DNA of 36,292 bases from Streptomyces sp. NK15101 (GCF_020400725.1 NZ_JAINVG010000078.1:1-36292), one strand, 5' to 3'; positions 1 through 7,794 are shown, counted from the first letter of the stretch. A program made the numbers and translations. Notes: generated by a model from the sequence alone, not told the origin.

Positions 1-783
1 GGGGGGGCCCGGGTGCGGCCGGGCGCGGTCGGCCGTCGGGCGGGGCGGGTCGCCCTCCTGCCACGGCGGCTCGGTGCGCGGGCCGGGCCCGTCGTACAGG
101 GCGAGCACCTCGAAGCCGTGGGCGGCGAGGACGTGGCGCAGCTCCTGGGGGAAGAGCAGGCGCCACGCGGAGCGCTGCTCGACCGGCGGGGACCCGTCGT
201 CGGCGGTCCACACCCGCGTGCGGCGCAGCAGTTGGGCGGCCCTGTCCACGGAGAGGGTGGTGGTGGAGCGGTAGGCGGTGCCCTGCCAGGTGAAACCGTT
301 GACCGTCGGGACGTCCAGGAGTTCCGTACGGCCCAGGAAGAACGCGCCGTTGCGCATCTCCGCGACGAGCAGGCCGCCGGGCTCCAGGGACCTGCGGCAG
401 GACGTCAGGAAGCCGTCCAGCTGGTCGTTCGTGTGGCAGTACAGCAGGGCGCTGTCCAGGCACACCACCGCGTCGAAGGCCCGGTCCCCGAGGTCGAAGC
501 CGTGCAGGTCGGCCCGGACGTACGCAGGACCGGGGTGCCGGTCGCGGGCGTGCGCCAGCATCGCGTCGGACAGGTCGGCACCGGTCACCGTACGGCCGGC
601 GCGGTGCAGGTGTGCCGCGTCGCGGCCGGTTCCACAGCCGATGTCCAGGACGCGAGGGCCGGGCGGCCCGTACCGGCGCAGGCGGTCCTCGGCCCAGCGC
701 CCGGCGAGCCGTTCGGGATCCGGGAAGCGCGCCTCGTACAGGGCGGGGTTGTCGGTGAGCAGGTTCGCGGTGGTGAAGGTCAT
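1..783 (-). CDS. Class I SAM-dependent methyltransferase (3' end beyond window)
   Basis: Reading from the ATG at 783 toward the left edge gives about 260 residues without a stop, so the C-terminus is missing or just outside the window. The SAM-binding motif I VLDIGCGTGRD lies near residue 45, followed by the acidic post-II region (GADLSDAM) and a motif IV-like VVCLDSALLYC, then EPGGLLVAEM. This is the small-molecule Rossmann methyltransferase fold. Its ATG overlaps the TGA of the MFS gene (ATGA), so it is the last visible gene of a six-gene translationally coupled operon. The likely role is N- or O-methylation of the product made by that operon; the substrate cannot be read from sequence. Confidence 0.85.
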   Translation of the reverse strand, partial: MTFTTANLLTDNPALYEARFPDPERLAGRWAEDRLRRYGPPGPRVLDIGCGTGRDAAHLHRAGRTVTGADLSDAMLAHARDRHPGPAYVRADLHGFDLGDRAFDAVVCLDSALLYCHTNDQLDGFLTSCRRSLEPGGLLVAEMRNGAFFLGRTELLDVPTVNGFTWQGTAYRSTTTLSVDRAAQLLRRTRVWTADDGSPPVEQRSAWRLLFPQELRHVLAAHGFEVLALYDGPGPRTEPPWQEGDPPRPTADRARPHPGPP

Positions 784-2057
784 GCGTGACGCGCTCCTCG
801 TGCTGCCGCCGGGACGGATACGGGGCGGGCGGGAAGGACCCGGCGGCGGTGCAGCCCGGCGACGCCGGCGGCGGAGGCGAGTCCGAAGGCCAGGCAGCAC
901 GCCCACGGCAACCATGGGGCGTCCGTGCGCTCACCGGTGTCCATGGCCCAGCCGACGAGCGTGTTGCCGGCGGCGGCGGCGATGCCGGAGACGACGTAGA
1001 ACAGGCCGAAGTAGGTGCCGGTGAGTTCGGTCCGGCCGAAGCCGGGGATCAGTTCCATCACGAACGGCTGGGCCAGCATCACGCCCAGGTAGAGCATCAG
1101 GGCGCCGGCCAGGACGGGCAGTGCGCGCAGCGTCGCCTCCGTGAGGCCGCCGGGGGCCGTGCCGTGCCCCGACGCGGCCATCGGCGGTACGAAGGACAGT
1201 CCCATCAGGGCGAGTCCGGCGCCGATCCAACGCGCCCTGCTGCCCCGTTCCTTCAGCGCGCGGGTGATGCGCAGCTGGAGCGAGAGGTTGGTGAGGGTGC
1301 CGACGAGGAAGACCAGGCCGGCGGCGCCCTCCCAGCCCGTGGCCCGCCGGGCGCCCTCGGGCAGCAGCAGGTACAGCTGGTTCTCCATGGTGAACATGCC
1401 GACCATGGCCAGGGCGAACGCGAGGAAGCCCCGGTTGCCCACCACCTCGCGCCAGTCGGCGAGGACGCCGTTCCCGGTCGGCGCGACCCGGCGGGCCGGG
1501 AGCACCAGGGCCTGGGCGACGGTGAGCACCGCGAAGATCCCGGCCGCCGTGAGCGCCGCGGCACGGAAGTCGACGAGCAGCAGGGCGCTGCCGAGCAGCG
1601 GTCCGATCAGGGCGCCGGTGGTGGCGAAGACGTTGAACAGGGCGAACGCCTCGGCCTTCCGCTCCCCCGCCTCCAGGGCGAGGTAGGCCCGCACGGCCGG
1701 GTTGAAGAGCGCCCCGGCCAGGCCGCTGAGCACGGACGCGGCGAGGAGTACGGGCAGTCCGTCGCCGAGCGCGAACAGCCCGAAGCCGACGGTGCGCAGG
1801 GCGCATCCGGTGATGATGACCCCGCGCGCTCCGAGCCGGTCCGAGGCCGTCCCGCCGATGAGGAACAGTCCTTGCTGGCTGAGGTTGCGCGCGCCGAGCA
1901 CGATGCCGACGACGGCCGCCGACATCCCCAGGTCCTCGGTCAGGTGCAGGGCGAGGTACGGGACGAGCAGGTAGAAGCCGGTGTTGACGCCGAGCTGGTT
2001 GACGAGGAGCAGCCGTATGGCTGTCGGGAAGCCGCGTATCTCGTGCCACGTCTTCAC
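780..2057 (-). CDS. MFS transporter, probable exporter of the operon product
   Basis: A 425-residue hydrophobic protein with roughly 12 membrane segments, starting with KTWHEIRGFPTAIRLLLVNQ and containing the MFS loop 2-3 signature (GGTASDRLGARGVI, near residues 70-80). The GTG start at 2057 is chosen because it overlaps the TGA of the epimerase gene (GTGA) and places the first helix at the N-terminus. It resembles drug and metabolite efflux MFS proteins. In a metallophore-like operon it would export the product, or possibly take up the metal complex; direction is inferred from family only. Its stop overlaps the start of the methyltransferase gene. Confidence 0.85.
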   Translation of the reverse strand: MKTWHEIRGFPTAIRLLLVNQLGVNTGFYLLVPYLALHLTEDLGMSAAVVGIVLGARNLSQQGLFLIGGTASDRLGARGVIITGCALRTVGFGLFALGDGLPVLLAASVLSGLAGALFNPAVRAYLALEAGERKAEAFALFNVFATTGALIGPLLGSALLLVDFRAAALTAAGIFAVLTVAQALVLPARRVAPTGNGVLADWREVVGNRGFLAFALAMVGMFTMENQLYLLLPEGARRATGWEGAAGLVFLVGTLTNLSLQLRITRALKERGSRARWIGAGLALMGLSFVPPMAASGHGTAPGGLTEATLRALPVLAGALMLYLGVMLAQPFVMELIPGFGRTELTGTYFGLFYVVSGIAAAAGNTLVGWAMDTGERTDAPWLPWACCLAFGLASAAGVAGLHRRRVLPARPVSVPAAARGARHA

Positions 2058-3112
2058 GCCCCGGCCTCCCCGGCGCCGCGCTCGCGTACTCCCAGACCCG
2101 GGTGCCGGCTCGCCCGTACGGTGCCGTCGGCGCCGCCGATGCCCGTCCAGGGGTCGTCGGCGAGCAGCAGGTGGCCGTCGAGGTCGACCCAGCGGGCGCG
2201 GTCGGCGAGGTGGACGGAAGGGGCGATGGAGAGGGTGCTGGCGGTCAGGCAGCCGAGCATCAACTCGGTTCCGCTGCCCGCGATCAGTTCGGCGATGCGG
2301 AGGGCGGCGCTGACGCCGCCGCACTTCGCGAGTTTGACGTTGATCCCCTGGACGCGCCCGGCGAGGCGGCGGGCGTCCTCCAGGTCGACCGCGTCCTCGT
2401 CGGCGATGACCGGGAGCGGCGAGCGCTCCGCGAGCTTCGCCAGCGCCTCCGGATCGCCGGGGGCCAGGGGCTGCTCGACGGCCTCGACACCCAGCTCCGC
2501 GAAGAGCGGGAGCAGCCGCTCGGACTCCTGGGCGGTCCATGCGCCGTTGGGGTCGAGCAGCAGCCGGGCACCGGGTGCTGCGGCGCGGACGGCCCGTGCC
2601 CGGGCCAGGTCGTCGGCCGGATCCGGGGCGCCGGCCTTGAGCTTGAGGACCGAGAAGCCGTTCCGTACGAGACGTGCTGCCTGGGCCTCGGCCCGCCCCG
2701 GTGCGGTGATGCCGATGGTGCGGGCGGTCGCGGCGGAGGGCGGGGCTCCTGGGGCGCCCACGAGCCGGTGGACCGGGACGCCCGCGAGCTTGCCCACGAG
2801 GTCGAGCAGCGCGGCCTCCACGGCCGCGGTCACGGCCGGCGGTGCGGCGACCTCCCTGGTGCCCGTCCGGAAGGCTTCAAGGGCGGACTCGGGATCGGTG
2901 AAGCGGGCCAGCCACTGGGCTTCCGCGTGCAGCAGCCGCCCGAGGGTCCCGGCGTCGAGTCCGTAGTACACGCTGGTGACGGCCTCCCCGTGGCCGCGCC
3001 GCCCTTCGTGCTCGATGGTCAGCCACACGGCCTCACGGGCCGCCATCGTGGAGCGGGAGATGCGCAGCGGTTCGGTGAGTTCGAGGCGTACGGTGCGCTG
3101 ACTGGTCTTCAC
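2054..3112 (-). CDS. Enolase-superfamily dipeptide epimerase (L-Ala-D/L-Glu epimerase type)
   Basis: A 352-residue protein with a complete muconate-lactonizing/dipeptide epimerase active site: the KxK pair K157/K159 (VLKLKAG), metal ligands D187 (LLLDPNGAW), E213 (AVEQPL) and D238 (VIADED), and the opposite catalytic lysine K260 (INVKLAKCGG). The late DLDGHLLL resembles the DxD motif that dipeptide epimerases use to hold the substrate amino group. Family chemistry is alpha-proton abstraction and epimerisation of a dipeptide or acylated amino acid. The usual murein-peptide recycling role is possible, but coupling by 4-base overlaps to an SbnA-like synthase and an ATP-grasp ligase suggests it sets a stereocentre in a dedicated product. 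GTG start at 3112, chosen for the GTGA overlap. Confidence 0.85.
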   Translation of the reverse strand: MKTSQRTVRLELTEPLRISRSTMAAREAVWLTIEHEGRRGHGEAVTSVYYGLDAGTLGRLLHAEAQWLARFTDPESALEAFRTGTREVAAPPAVTAAVEAALLDLVGKLAGVPVHRLVGAPGAPPSAATARTIGITAPGRAEAQAARLVRNGFSVLKLKAGAPDPADDLARARAVRAAAPGARLLLDPNGAWTAQESERLLPLFAELGVEAVEQPLAPGDPEALAKLAERSPLPVIADEDAVDLEDARRLAGRVQGINVKLAKCGGVSAALRIAELIAGSGTELMLGCLTASTLSIAPSVHLADRARWVDLDGHLLLADDPWTGIGGADGTVRASRHPGLGVRERGAGEAGA

Positions 3113-4200
3113 GGGTTCTCTTCGGGGTTCGTGGCGAGTGGATCGGTGACGGTGCGGCACCGGGCCCAGCCGGTGGCCTCCACGGCCGTGGGGTGCGGGA
3201 TCTCGACGGGGCGGGTGGCGGCGGTGGCCGGGTCGAGGCCGTGCGCGGCGGCGAAGTCGTCGTCGAACACGCTGCCGAGATAGCGGTGCGGTCCGTCGGG
3301 GAAGACGGTGGCGACCACGGCACCGGGGTGGACGCGGGCGGCCCAGCCGGCGACGAGGGCCACGGCACCGGTGCTCCAGCCGCCGCTGACGAAGGCGGAG
3401 CGGGCCAGCCGGCGGCACGCGTCGGCGGCCTCGGCGGGACCGACCCAGTGGACCTCGTCGAAGGCGTCGTAGGCGACGTTGCGCGGGTGGATGCTGCTGC
3501 CGAGTCCGCGCATGAGCCGTGGCCTGGCGGGCTGGCCGAAGATGGTGGAACCGGTGGCATCCACGCCGATGAGCCGCAGGCCGGGCCACTGGCGCCGCAG
3601 CGGTCCGATGATCCCGGCGCTGTGACCGCCGGTTCCGACGCTGCACACCAGCACGTCGAGGTGGTCCAGCTGGGTGACCAGCTCGGCCGCCAGGGACGCG
3701 TAACCCGCCGTGTTGTCGGGGTTGTTGTACTGATCGGGCCAGTACGCGTCCGGGAGCAGCGTCAGCAGTTCGCGCAGCCGGGCGAGCCGGGCGGCCTGCC
3801 AGCCGCCTTCGGCCGCCGGACGGTCGACCAGTTCCAGGCGGACGCCGTACGCGCGCAGCAGCTGCCGCATCGAGGGTTCCAGCTCGATGTCGCCGACCAG
3901 CACGACCGGGTGCCCGAGGGCCTGTCCGGCGAAGGCCAGCCCGATGCCGAGCGTGCCCGAGGTGGACTCCACCACGGGTGCGCCCGGCCGCAGTTCGCCG
4001 CGGTCCTCGGCGCCCAGCAGCATGGAGACGGCGGCACGCGCCTTCATGCCGCCGGCGCCGAGCCCTTCGAGCTTGGCCCAGAAACCCGGCTGCGGACACG
4101 GCAGGTCGACGGTGACGCGGGCGAGCGGCGTACGGCCGAGCAGGCCGAGGAGCTCCCGGTTTCCCGCGGCGCGCGCGGAGCCGAGGACGGCCGTGGTCAC
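3109..4200 (-). CDS. SbnA-like PLP-dependent cysteine-synthase family enzyme
   Basis: A 363-residue fold-type II PLP enzyme. The Schiff-base lysine is probably K53 (AGGMKARAA), the substrate loop is ESTSGTLGIG, and the phosphate loop is SVGTGGHSAG. Several stretches recall staphyloferrin B SbnA (DAYWPDQYNN, VDATGSTIFG, PDGPHRYLG). SbnA condenses O-phosphoserine with glutamate to give N-(2-amino-2-carboxyethyl)-glutamate, a source of 2,3-diaminopropionate. The usual Asn of TSGN is Thr here (T83), which is unusual for the family. No SbnB-type dehydrogenase is seen, so the aminocarboxyethyl conjugate itself may be kept as an intermediate (inference). GTG start at 4200 overlaps the upstream stop. 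Confidence 0.8.
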   Translation of the reverse strand: MTTAVLGSARAAGNRELLGLLGRTPLARVTVDLPCPQPGFWAKLEGLGAGGMKARAAVSMLLGAEDRGELRPGAPVVESTSGTLGIGLAFAGQALGHPVVLVGDIELEPSMRQLLRAYGVRLELVDRPAAEGGWQAARLARLRELLTLLPDAYWPDQYNNPDNTAGYASLAAELVTQLDHLDVLVCSVGTGGHSAGIIGPLRRQWPGLRLIGVDATGSTIFGQPARPRLMRGLGSSIHPRNVAYDAFDEVHWVGPAEAADACRRLARSAFVSGGWSTGAVALVAGWAARVHPGAVVATVFPDGPHRYLGSVFDDDFAAAHGLDPATAATRPVEIPHPTAVEATGWARCRTVTDPLATNPEENP

Positions 4201-5030
4201 AGGGTTCCTCCGTAGCGGTGGACGGTTCCCGGACCGCCGTCCAGCCAGAAGAAGGGGTACGGCTCCGCGCACACCGCGCTGACGCCGGCGCCGATCAGGC
4301 GCGGCAGGACGGCGCTGCCGGTCTGGGCGAACATCACCAGGGGGATGCCGCGGCGCTGCGCGTGCCGGCGCAGCGGCTCGAAGCTGCCGTTGCCGAGGGT
4401 CATCCCGGAGGCGAGGACGACGTCGCAGCGCTCCAGCTCCGCCAGGGCGTCGGTGCGCACCGGCTCGCCCCATTCGGTCGTGCCGCCCTTGAGGTCGCAG
4501 GGGACGTACGAGAGGCCGCGCGCCCGCAGGGCCTCGAGCAGCGAGTTGACCACGCCGACCACGAGCACGGTCGCTCCGGGCGCGGCGTCGATCAGCTCCA
4601 CCACGGCCTCGGCCCTGGCCCGGGACTTCTCCAGCGAGGTGCCGGCGGGCAGCGGGCAGGGCCGTGCGCCGTGGGCGGGGCCGTGCGGCAGGGCGTGCAT
4701 GAGGTACGCGTCGAGGGCGGCGACCCGGACGGGCAGCAGCTCGTGCTCCAGGAGGCGGGCGACATCGGCGCCGACGCAGTCCTCGACGGCGCCGTCGGGC
4801 AGCTCTCCCGGTTCGACCGCGCAGGACCCCACGGCCTCGGCGAGGCGCAGGCTGAGCACTTCGTTCCGGTAGCCGGAGCCGCGCCCTTCGTGGCGCACCG
4901 CCTGCCGGGTGGTGAAGGCGACCGAGATCCGCCGGGTGCGCGGATCGGGTCCGAAGCCGCCGGCCAGCACGCGCGCGACGAGATCCTCGTACGAGGAGTC
5001 GGTGACGCGTGCGTCGGTGAGGGCGGTCAT
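4197..5030 (-). CDS. DUF364 / Rossmann-like (putative heavy-metal chelation) protein
   Basis: A 277-residue protein. The N-terminal part (about 1-120) carries AFTTRQAVRHEGRGSGYRNEVLS. The C-terminal Rossmann-like half has ATVLVVGVVNSLLEALRARG, CDVVLASGMTLGNGSFEPL and IPLVMFAQTG, matching the DUF4213-DUF364 architecture described as a putative heavy-metal-chelation domain. Its biochemical function is not established. It overlaps both neighbours by 4 bases, between the ATP-grasp ligase and the SbnA-like gene. Roles consistent with context are handling of the metal or metal complex, or a biosynthetic step. ATG at 5030. The family assignment rests on the motif pattern only. Confidence 0.7.
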   Translation of the reverse strand: MTALTDARVTDSSYEDLVARVLAGGFGPDPRTRRISVAFTTRQAVRHEGRGSGYRNEVLSLRLAEAVGSCAVEPGELPDGAVEDCVGADVARLLEHELLPVRVAALDAYLMHALPHGPAHGARPCPLPAGTSLEKSRARAEAVVELIDAAPGATVLVVGVVNSLLEALRARGLSYVPCDLKGGTTEWGEPVRTDALAELERCDVVLASGMTLGNGSFEPLRRHAQRRGIPLVMFAQTGSAVLPRLIGAGVSAVCAEPYPFFWLDGGPGTVHRYGGTL

Positions 5031-6283
5031 CGGGTCACCACCCGGGGGCAGAGCTGCGCGAGGAGGGCCTCGACGCGGTCACGGGCGCCCAGGCCCAGCG
5101 CGTCACCCGCCATGACGTGACCGAGGTACTCGTTGTTGCTGCCGGCGGCCTTGACGGCCTTGCCGGGTTCGGCCAGCTGGAGTTCCAACAGGCCGTCCGC
5201 GGCGCGCACGGCGTCGGCGCCGTCGACGGTCTCCAGCACCCCGTCCTCGTCCGGCACCAGGAAGCCGATCGCGGCGCTGGTCAGTCCGGTGGCGCGGCGG
5301 CGCAGGTCCGGCTCGCGGCCCAGGGCGACGTCCACGCAGGCGCCGGCGAGGTCGATGCCGGTCACGTGACGCACGAGTTCGGTGATGCGGTTGCCGGCGG
5401 GCCGGGGGTTGACCTCGACGACGCGGGGCCCGTCGGCGGTCAGTTTGATCTCGGTGTGGGCGACGACGCCGTCGAGGCCCAGTGCCTTGAGCGCCCGTCG
5501 CGCGGTCTCCTCGGCGGCCCCGGTGTCCGCCGGATCCAGCGCGGCGGGGAACATGTGGCCGGTCTCGATGAACGCGGGGGCCCCGCCGACGCTCTTGTCG
5601 GTGACACCGACGACGTGCACGGCTCCGTCGTACGACACGGTCTCGACGCTCACCTCGGGGCCGTGGAGGAGTTCTTCGAGCAGCACCACCGGCTCGCGGC
5701 GCTGTCCGCGGGCGTTGACCGGGAAGGCGTCGAGCGCGCGGTAGGCGTGGGTCAGCGCGGCCTCGTCGTCGACGCGGCGCACGAACATCCCGGCGCACAG
5801 GTCCACGGGCTTGAACACCAGCGGATATCCGATGTCCCGGGCTGCTGCGGCGGCCTCCGCCCAGTCCGCGCACACGGCGAACCGCGGTCCCGGGAGCCCC
5901 GCTTCGGCCAGGACCCTGCGGGTCGCGTCCTTGCGGCACGCGTTCTCGACCGCCTCGGGCGTGGGACCGGGCAGCCCCAGGCGCCCCGCGATCCGCGCGG
6001 CCGTCCGGAGGTAGTAGTCACAGGAGGTGATCACCCCGTCGAAGTGCAGGACCCGATGGGCCTGTTCGGCGAAGGGCAGCAGTGCGTCGGTGTCGTTGGT
6101 CTCGGTCGTGAGCACATGGCGTGCCGCGAGGAGGGGGTGCGCGGTGCCCTCCGGAGCCGAGCGCAGGTAGTGGTGCAGGTCACGGGTCAGGAAGGTGAAT
6201 TCGTGACCGGCTTCGCGCAGGGCCCTTGGCAACAGCCTGCTCATGGACCCCACCCAGCTCTCGACCACCAGCAGATGAGCCAC
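5027..6283 (-). CDS. ATP-grasp carboxylate-amine ligase
   Basis: A 418-residue ATP-grasp enzyme, first gene of the coupled operon. Features: an N-terminal Rossmann-like region (MAHLLVVESWVGSM), ATP-binding K158 (YPLVFKPVDL), the hinge VVLLEELLHGPEVSVE (about 199-214) and metal ligands in VVEVNPRPAGN (E290, N292). Such enzymes join a carboxylate to an amine through an acyl-phosphate, as in L-amino-acid ligases. The GTG at 6283 is preceded by GAGAAGGGG at about 6 bases spacing, the clearest ribosome site in the operon. It could ligate an amino acid to the product of the SbnA-like enzyme (inference). Biotin-carboxylase-like or purine-pathway roles are less likely given the neighbours. Confidence 0.85.
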   Translation of the reverse strand: MAHLLVVESWVGSMSRLLPRALREAGHEFTFLTRDLHHYLRSAPEGTAHPLLAARHVLTTETNDTDALLPFAEQAHRVLHFDGVITSCDYYLRTAARIAGRLGLPGPTPEAVENACRKDATRRVLAEAGLPGPRFAVCADWAEAAAAARDIGYPLVFKPVDLCAGMFVRRVDDEAALTHAYRALDAFPVNARGQRREPVVLLEELLHGPEVSVETVSYDGAVHVVGVTDKSVGGAPAFIETGHMFPAALDPADTGAAEETARRALKALGLDGVVAHTEIKLTADGPRVVEVNPRPAGNRITELVRHVTGIDLAGACVDVALGREPDLRRRATGLTSAAIGFLVPDEDGVLETVDGADAVRAADGLLELQLAEPGKAVKAAGSNNEYLGHVMAGDALGLGARDRVEALLAQLCPRVVTR

Positions 6284-6354
6284 AACATCCCCTTCTCACA
6301 GTGCGACTGAGGTGTGATCGGTCGTGGGGGCAGCGCCGGACAGGGCGCGCCCGC

Positions 6355-6381
6355 TTGACCGAAGGGGACCTTATCGATAAT
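6355..6381 (+). promoter_or_regulatory. Possible rightward promoter overlapping the Zur-like box
   Basis: TTGACC (6355-6360) and GATAAT (6376-6381) are spaced by 15 bases, slightly short for a sigma-70-type promoter. If used, it would drive the GNAT gene and be overlapped by the Zur-like site, so both directions could respond to the same metal. Weak evidence. Confidence 0.3.
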
Positions 6382-6389
6382 CGTTTTCA
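6375..6389 (-). promoter_or_regulatory. Zur-box-like operator upstream of the metallophore-type operon
   Basis: On the minus strand this reads TGAAAACGATTATCG, an AT-rich island in very GC-rich DNA, 92 bases upstream of the ATP-grasp start. It resembles the actinobacterial Zur box (TGAAAAT-N-ATTTTCA type) with 4 of 7 symmetric pairs intact. It abuts the perfect palindrome TTATCGATAA (6371-6380). The DmdR/IdeR iron-box pattern (TTAGGTTAGGCTAACC type) is absent. A Fur-like reading (GATAAT hexamers) is a weaker alternative. If real, zinc depletion would switch on the operon. Confidence 0.55.
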
Positions 6390-6496
6390 TTGTCACCTAC
6401 TGGTGCGTGACTTCTCCGCGTGCGAGACGCACGCCTGCCGCCGTGCGCCCCACCGAGCGCGAGGGTTGCGCACCGCCACGCACTTCAGGAGGTTCG

Positions 6497-7045
6497 ATGA
6501 ACCACCCCCCGCACCCGCCCTACACCGTGCGCCCCGCCGGCCCGGCCGATGTGGAAGGCGCCCGCCAGGTCATGCTCGACACCTTCTACGGGGACTTCGG
6601 GTACGGTTACGTGCCCGCGTGGCACCGCGACGTCATCGACATCGAGCGCACCTACCTGAACGACCCGCGCCACCTGCTGCTGGTCGCCGTGCACGGCGAC
6701 CAGGTGGTGGCCACCACCGGAGTCCACTCGACGGGACCGGCCCATCCGCCGCACCCGCGCCTGCTCGCCGAGCGCTACCCCTCGGGCACCACCGCACAGC
6801 TCGCCCGGGTCTACGTGCGCCCGGAACACCGACGGCACGGCCTGGCACGCACCCTCGTGCGCCGGGCATGTGCCTTCGTCGCCGAGACGCCCGGCTACGA
6901 CAGCATCTACCTCCACACCAACGTCGACGTCGAGGGTGCCGAGGCGTTCTGGCGCGGCATGGCCAAGGAGGTCTTCGACGCCCGTACGACCGGAGAACAC
7001 GGTCCCGGCGTCGGCACCGTGCACTTCGAGATCCCGCTGCCGTAG
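6497..7045 (+). CDS. GNAT-family N-acetyltransferase
   Basis: A 182-residue protein with a clear acetyl-CoA-binding motif A: ARVYVRPEHRRHGLARTLV (the R-R-H-G-L-A loop fits Q/R-x-x-G-x-A/G), near residues 100-118. The ATG at 6497 has an excellent AGGAGG a few bases upstream. It diverges from the metallophore-type operon across a 213-base spacer holding the Zur-like box. The substrate is unknown; it might acetylate the operon product, confer self-protection, or be unrelated. The methyltransferase remnant follows 45 bases downstream and probably shares the transcript. Confidence 0.85.
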   Translation: MNHPPHPPYTVRPAGPADVEGARQVMLDTFYGDFGYGYVPAWHRDVIDIERTYLNDPRHLLLVAVHGDQVVATTGVHSTGPAHPPHPRLLAERYPSGTTAQLARVYVRPEHRRHGLARTLVRRACAFVAETPGYDSIYLHTNVDVEGAEAFWRGMAKEVFDARTTGEHGPGVGTVHFEIPLP

Positions 7046-7090
7046 CGCGGCCGGCCCGGGACGTCGACACCACGAAGGGGCACACGCTCC

Positions 7091-7692
7091 ATGGCACGAA
7101 CCCCGACGGCCGCCGAAGCCGCTCCGTGGGTGGATCGCTGGGAGCTCCAGCAGCAGCACTACGCCACCGCCCGCACCGCGCGCCTCCACGCCGTCGTCGA
7201 CGTGGTCGCCCACGCCTGCCGCCACCACCGCCGGCCCGTGATCGCGGACCTCGGCTGCGGCCCCGGCTCACTGGCCGCACGACTGGCGGACCGACTGCCG
7301 CACGCCCACGTGCTGGGCGTCGATCACGATCCTTTCCTCCTGGCGCTCGGCCGGGCGGTGCACGCTGCTGCCGTCACGTTCGCGGACGAGCGCATCGGGC
7401 CGGGACCGTGGACGACGGCGCTGTCCGGGGACGGCCCGCTGGACGCGGCGGTCTCCACGACCGCCCTGCACTACCTGCCGCGCGCCGAACTCGCCGTCGT
7501 GTACGAACCCTCCTCCGACCCGGCGGGGTGCTGGTCAACGCCGACCGCCTCTTCCAGAGCGACGCGGCCGTCCGTGAACTGGCCGCCGCGGCGGGGCGCG
7601 GGCACAGGGCCGGCTCGATGCCGGTGTGCCCGGACGCCGGGGCCAGACCGCGTGAACCGTGGTGCCTCCACCGGTCCGGCGACTCCCCCTGA
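7091..7692 (+). pseudogene. SAM methyltransferase with a single-base frameshift
   Basis: The ATG at 7091 opens a typical class I methyltransferase (motif I IADLGCGPGSLAARL, then VLGVDHDPFLL, and STTALHYLPRAEL). After AVVY the frame runs into nonsense. The expected continuation, RTLLRPGGVLVNADRLFQSDA, is in the frame one base back and ends at 7692. Restoring one base after TAC at about 7503 would rejoin VVY to RTLLRPGGV. The C-terminus is also short compared with relatives. Read literally, the first frame continues to 7741 (216 residues). It is either a genuine pseudogene or a sequencing error in this C-rich stretch. Confidence 0.75.
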
Positions 7693-7767
7693 CAAGGCCT
7701 GTCCGAAGACCGTCGTGTACGAGTGGCTCGCCGACGGGTGAGGCCGGGAGCCACCCCTTGTCAGGGG
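7686..7767. repeat. 12-bp inverted repeat with 58-bp spacer
   Basis: CCCCTGACAAGG (7686-7697) and its exact reverse complement CCTTGTCAGGGG (7756-7767) flank 58 bases at the 3' end of the broken methyltransferase gene. The spacing is too long for a simple terminator. It could be the ends of a very short mobile-element relic or a pair of protein-binding half-sites. Confidence 0.5.
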
Positions 7768-7778
7768 ATCACCGACAG

Positions 7779-7794
7779 GGGGTGTGCACACCCC
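7779..7794. terminator. 16-bp perfect palindrome between convergent genes
   Basis: GGGGTGTGCACACCCC is self-complementary. It lies between the 3' end of the methyltransferase remnant and the 3' end of the WhiB gene. A second hairpin, GGGAGG-GGA-CCTCCC, lies at about 7858-7872. A two-way terminator is the simplest reading; a protein-binding palindrome is possible. Confidence 0.35.

Noticed and set aside
2054..4099. A long fused frame spanning the epimerase and the SbnA-like gene
   Set aside because: Upstream of 3112 it is an out-of-frame Arg-rich reading of the PLP enzyme gene; the epimerase begins at the GTGA overlap.
6371..6390. Iron box for DmdR1/IdeR upstream of the ATP-grasp operon
   Set aside because: The TTAGGTTAGGCTAACC pattern is absent; the sequence fits Zur better.
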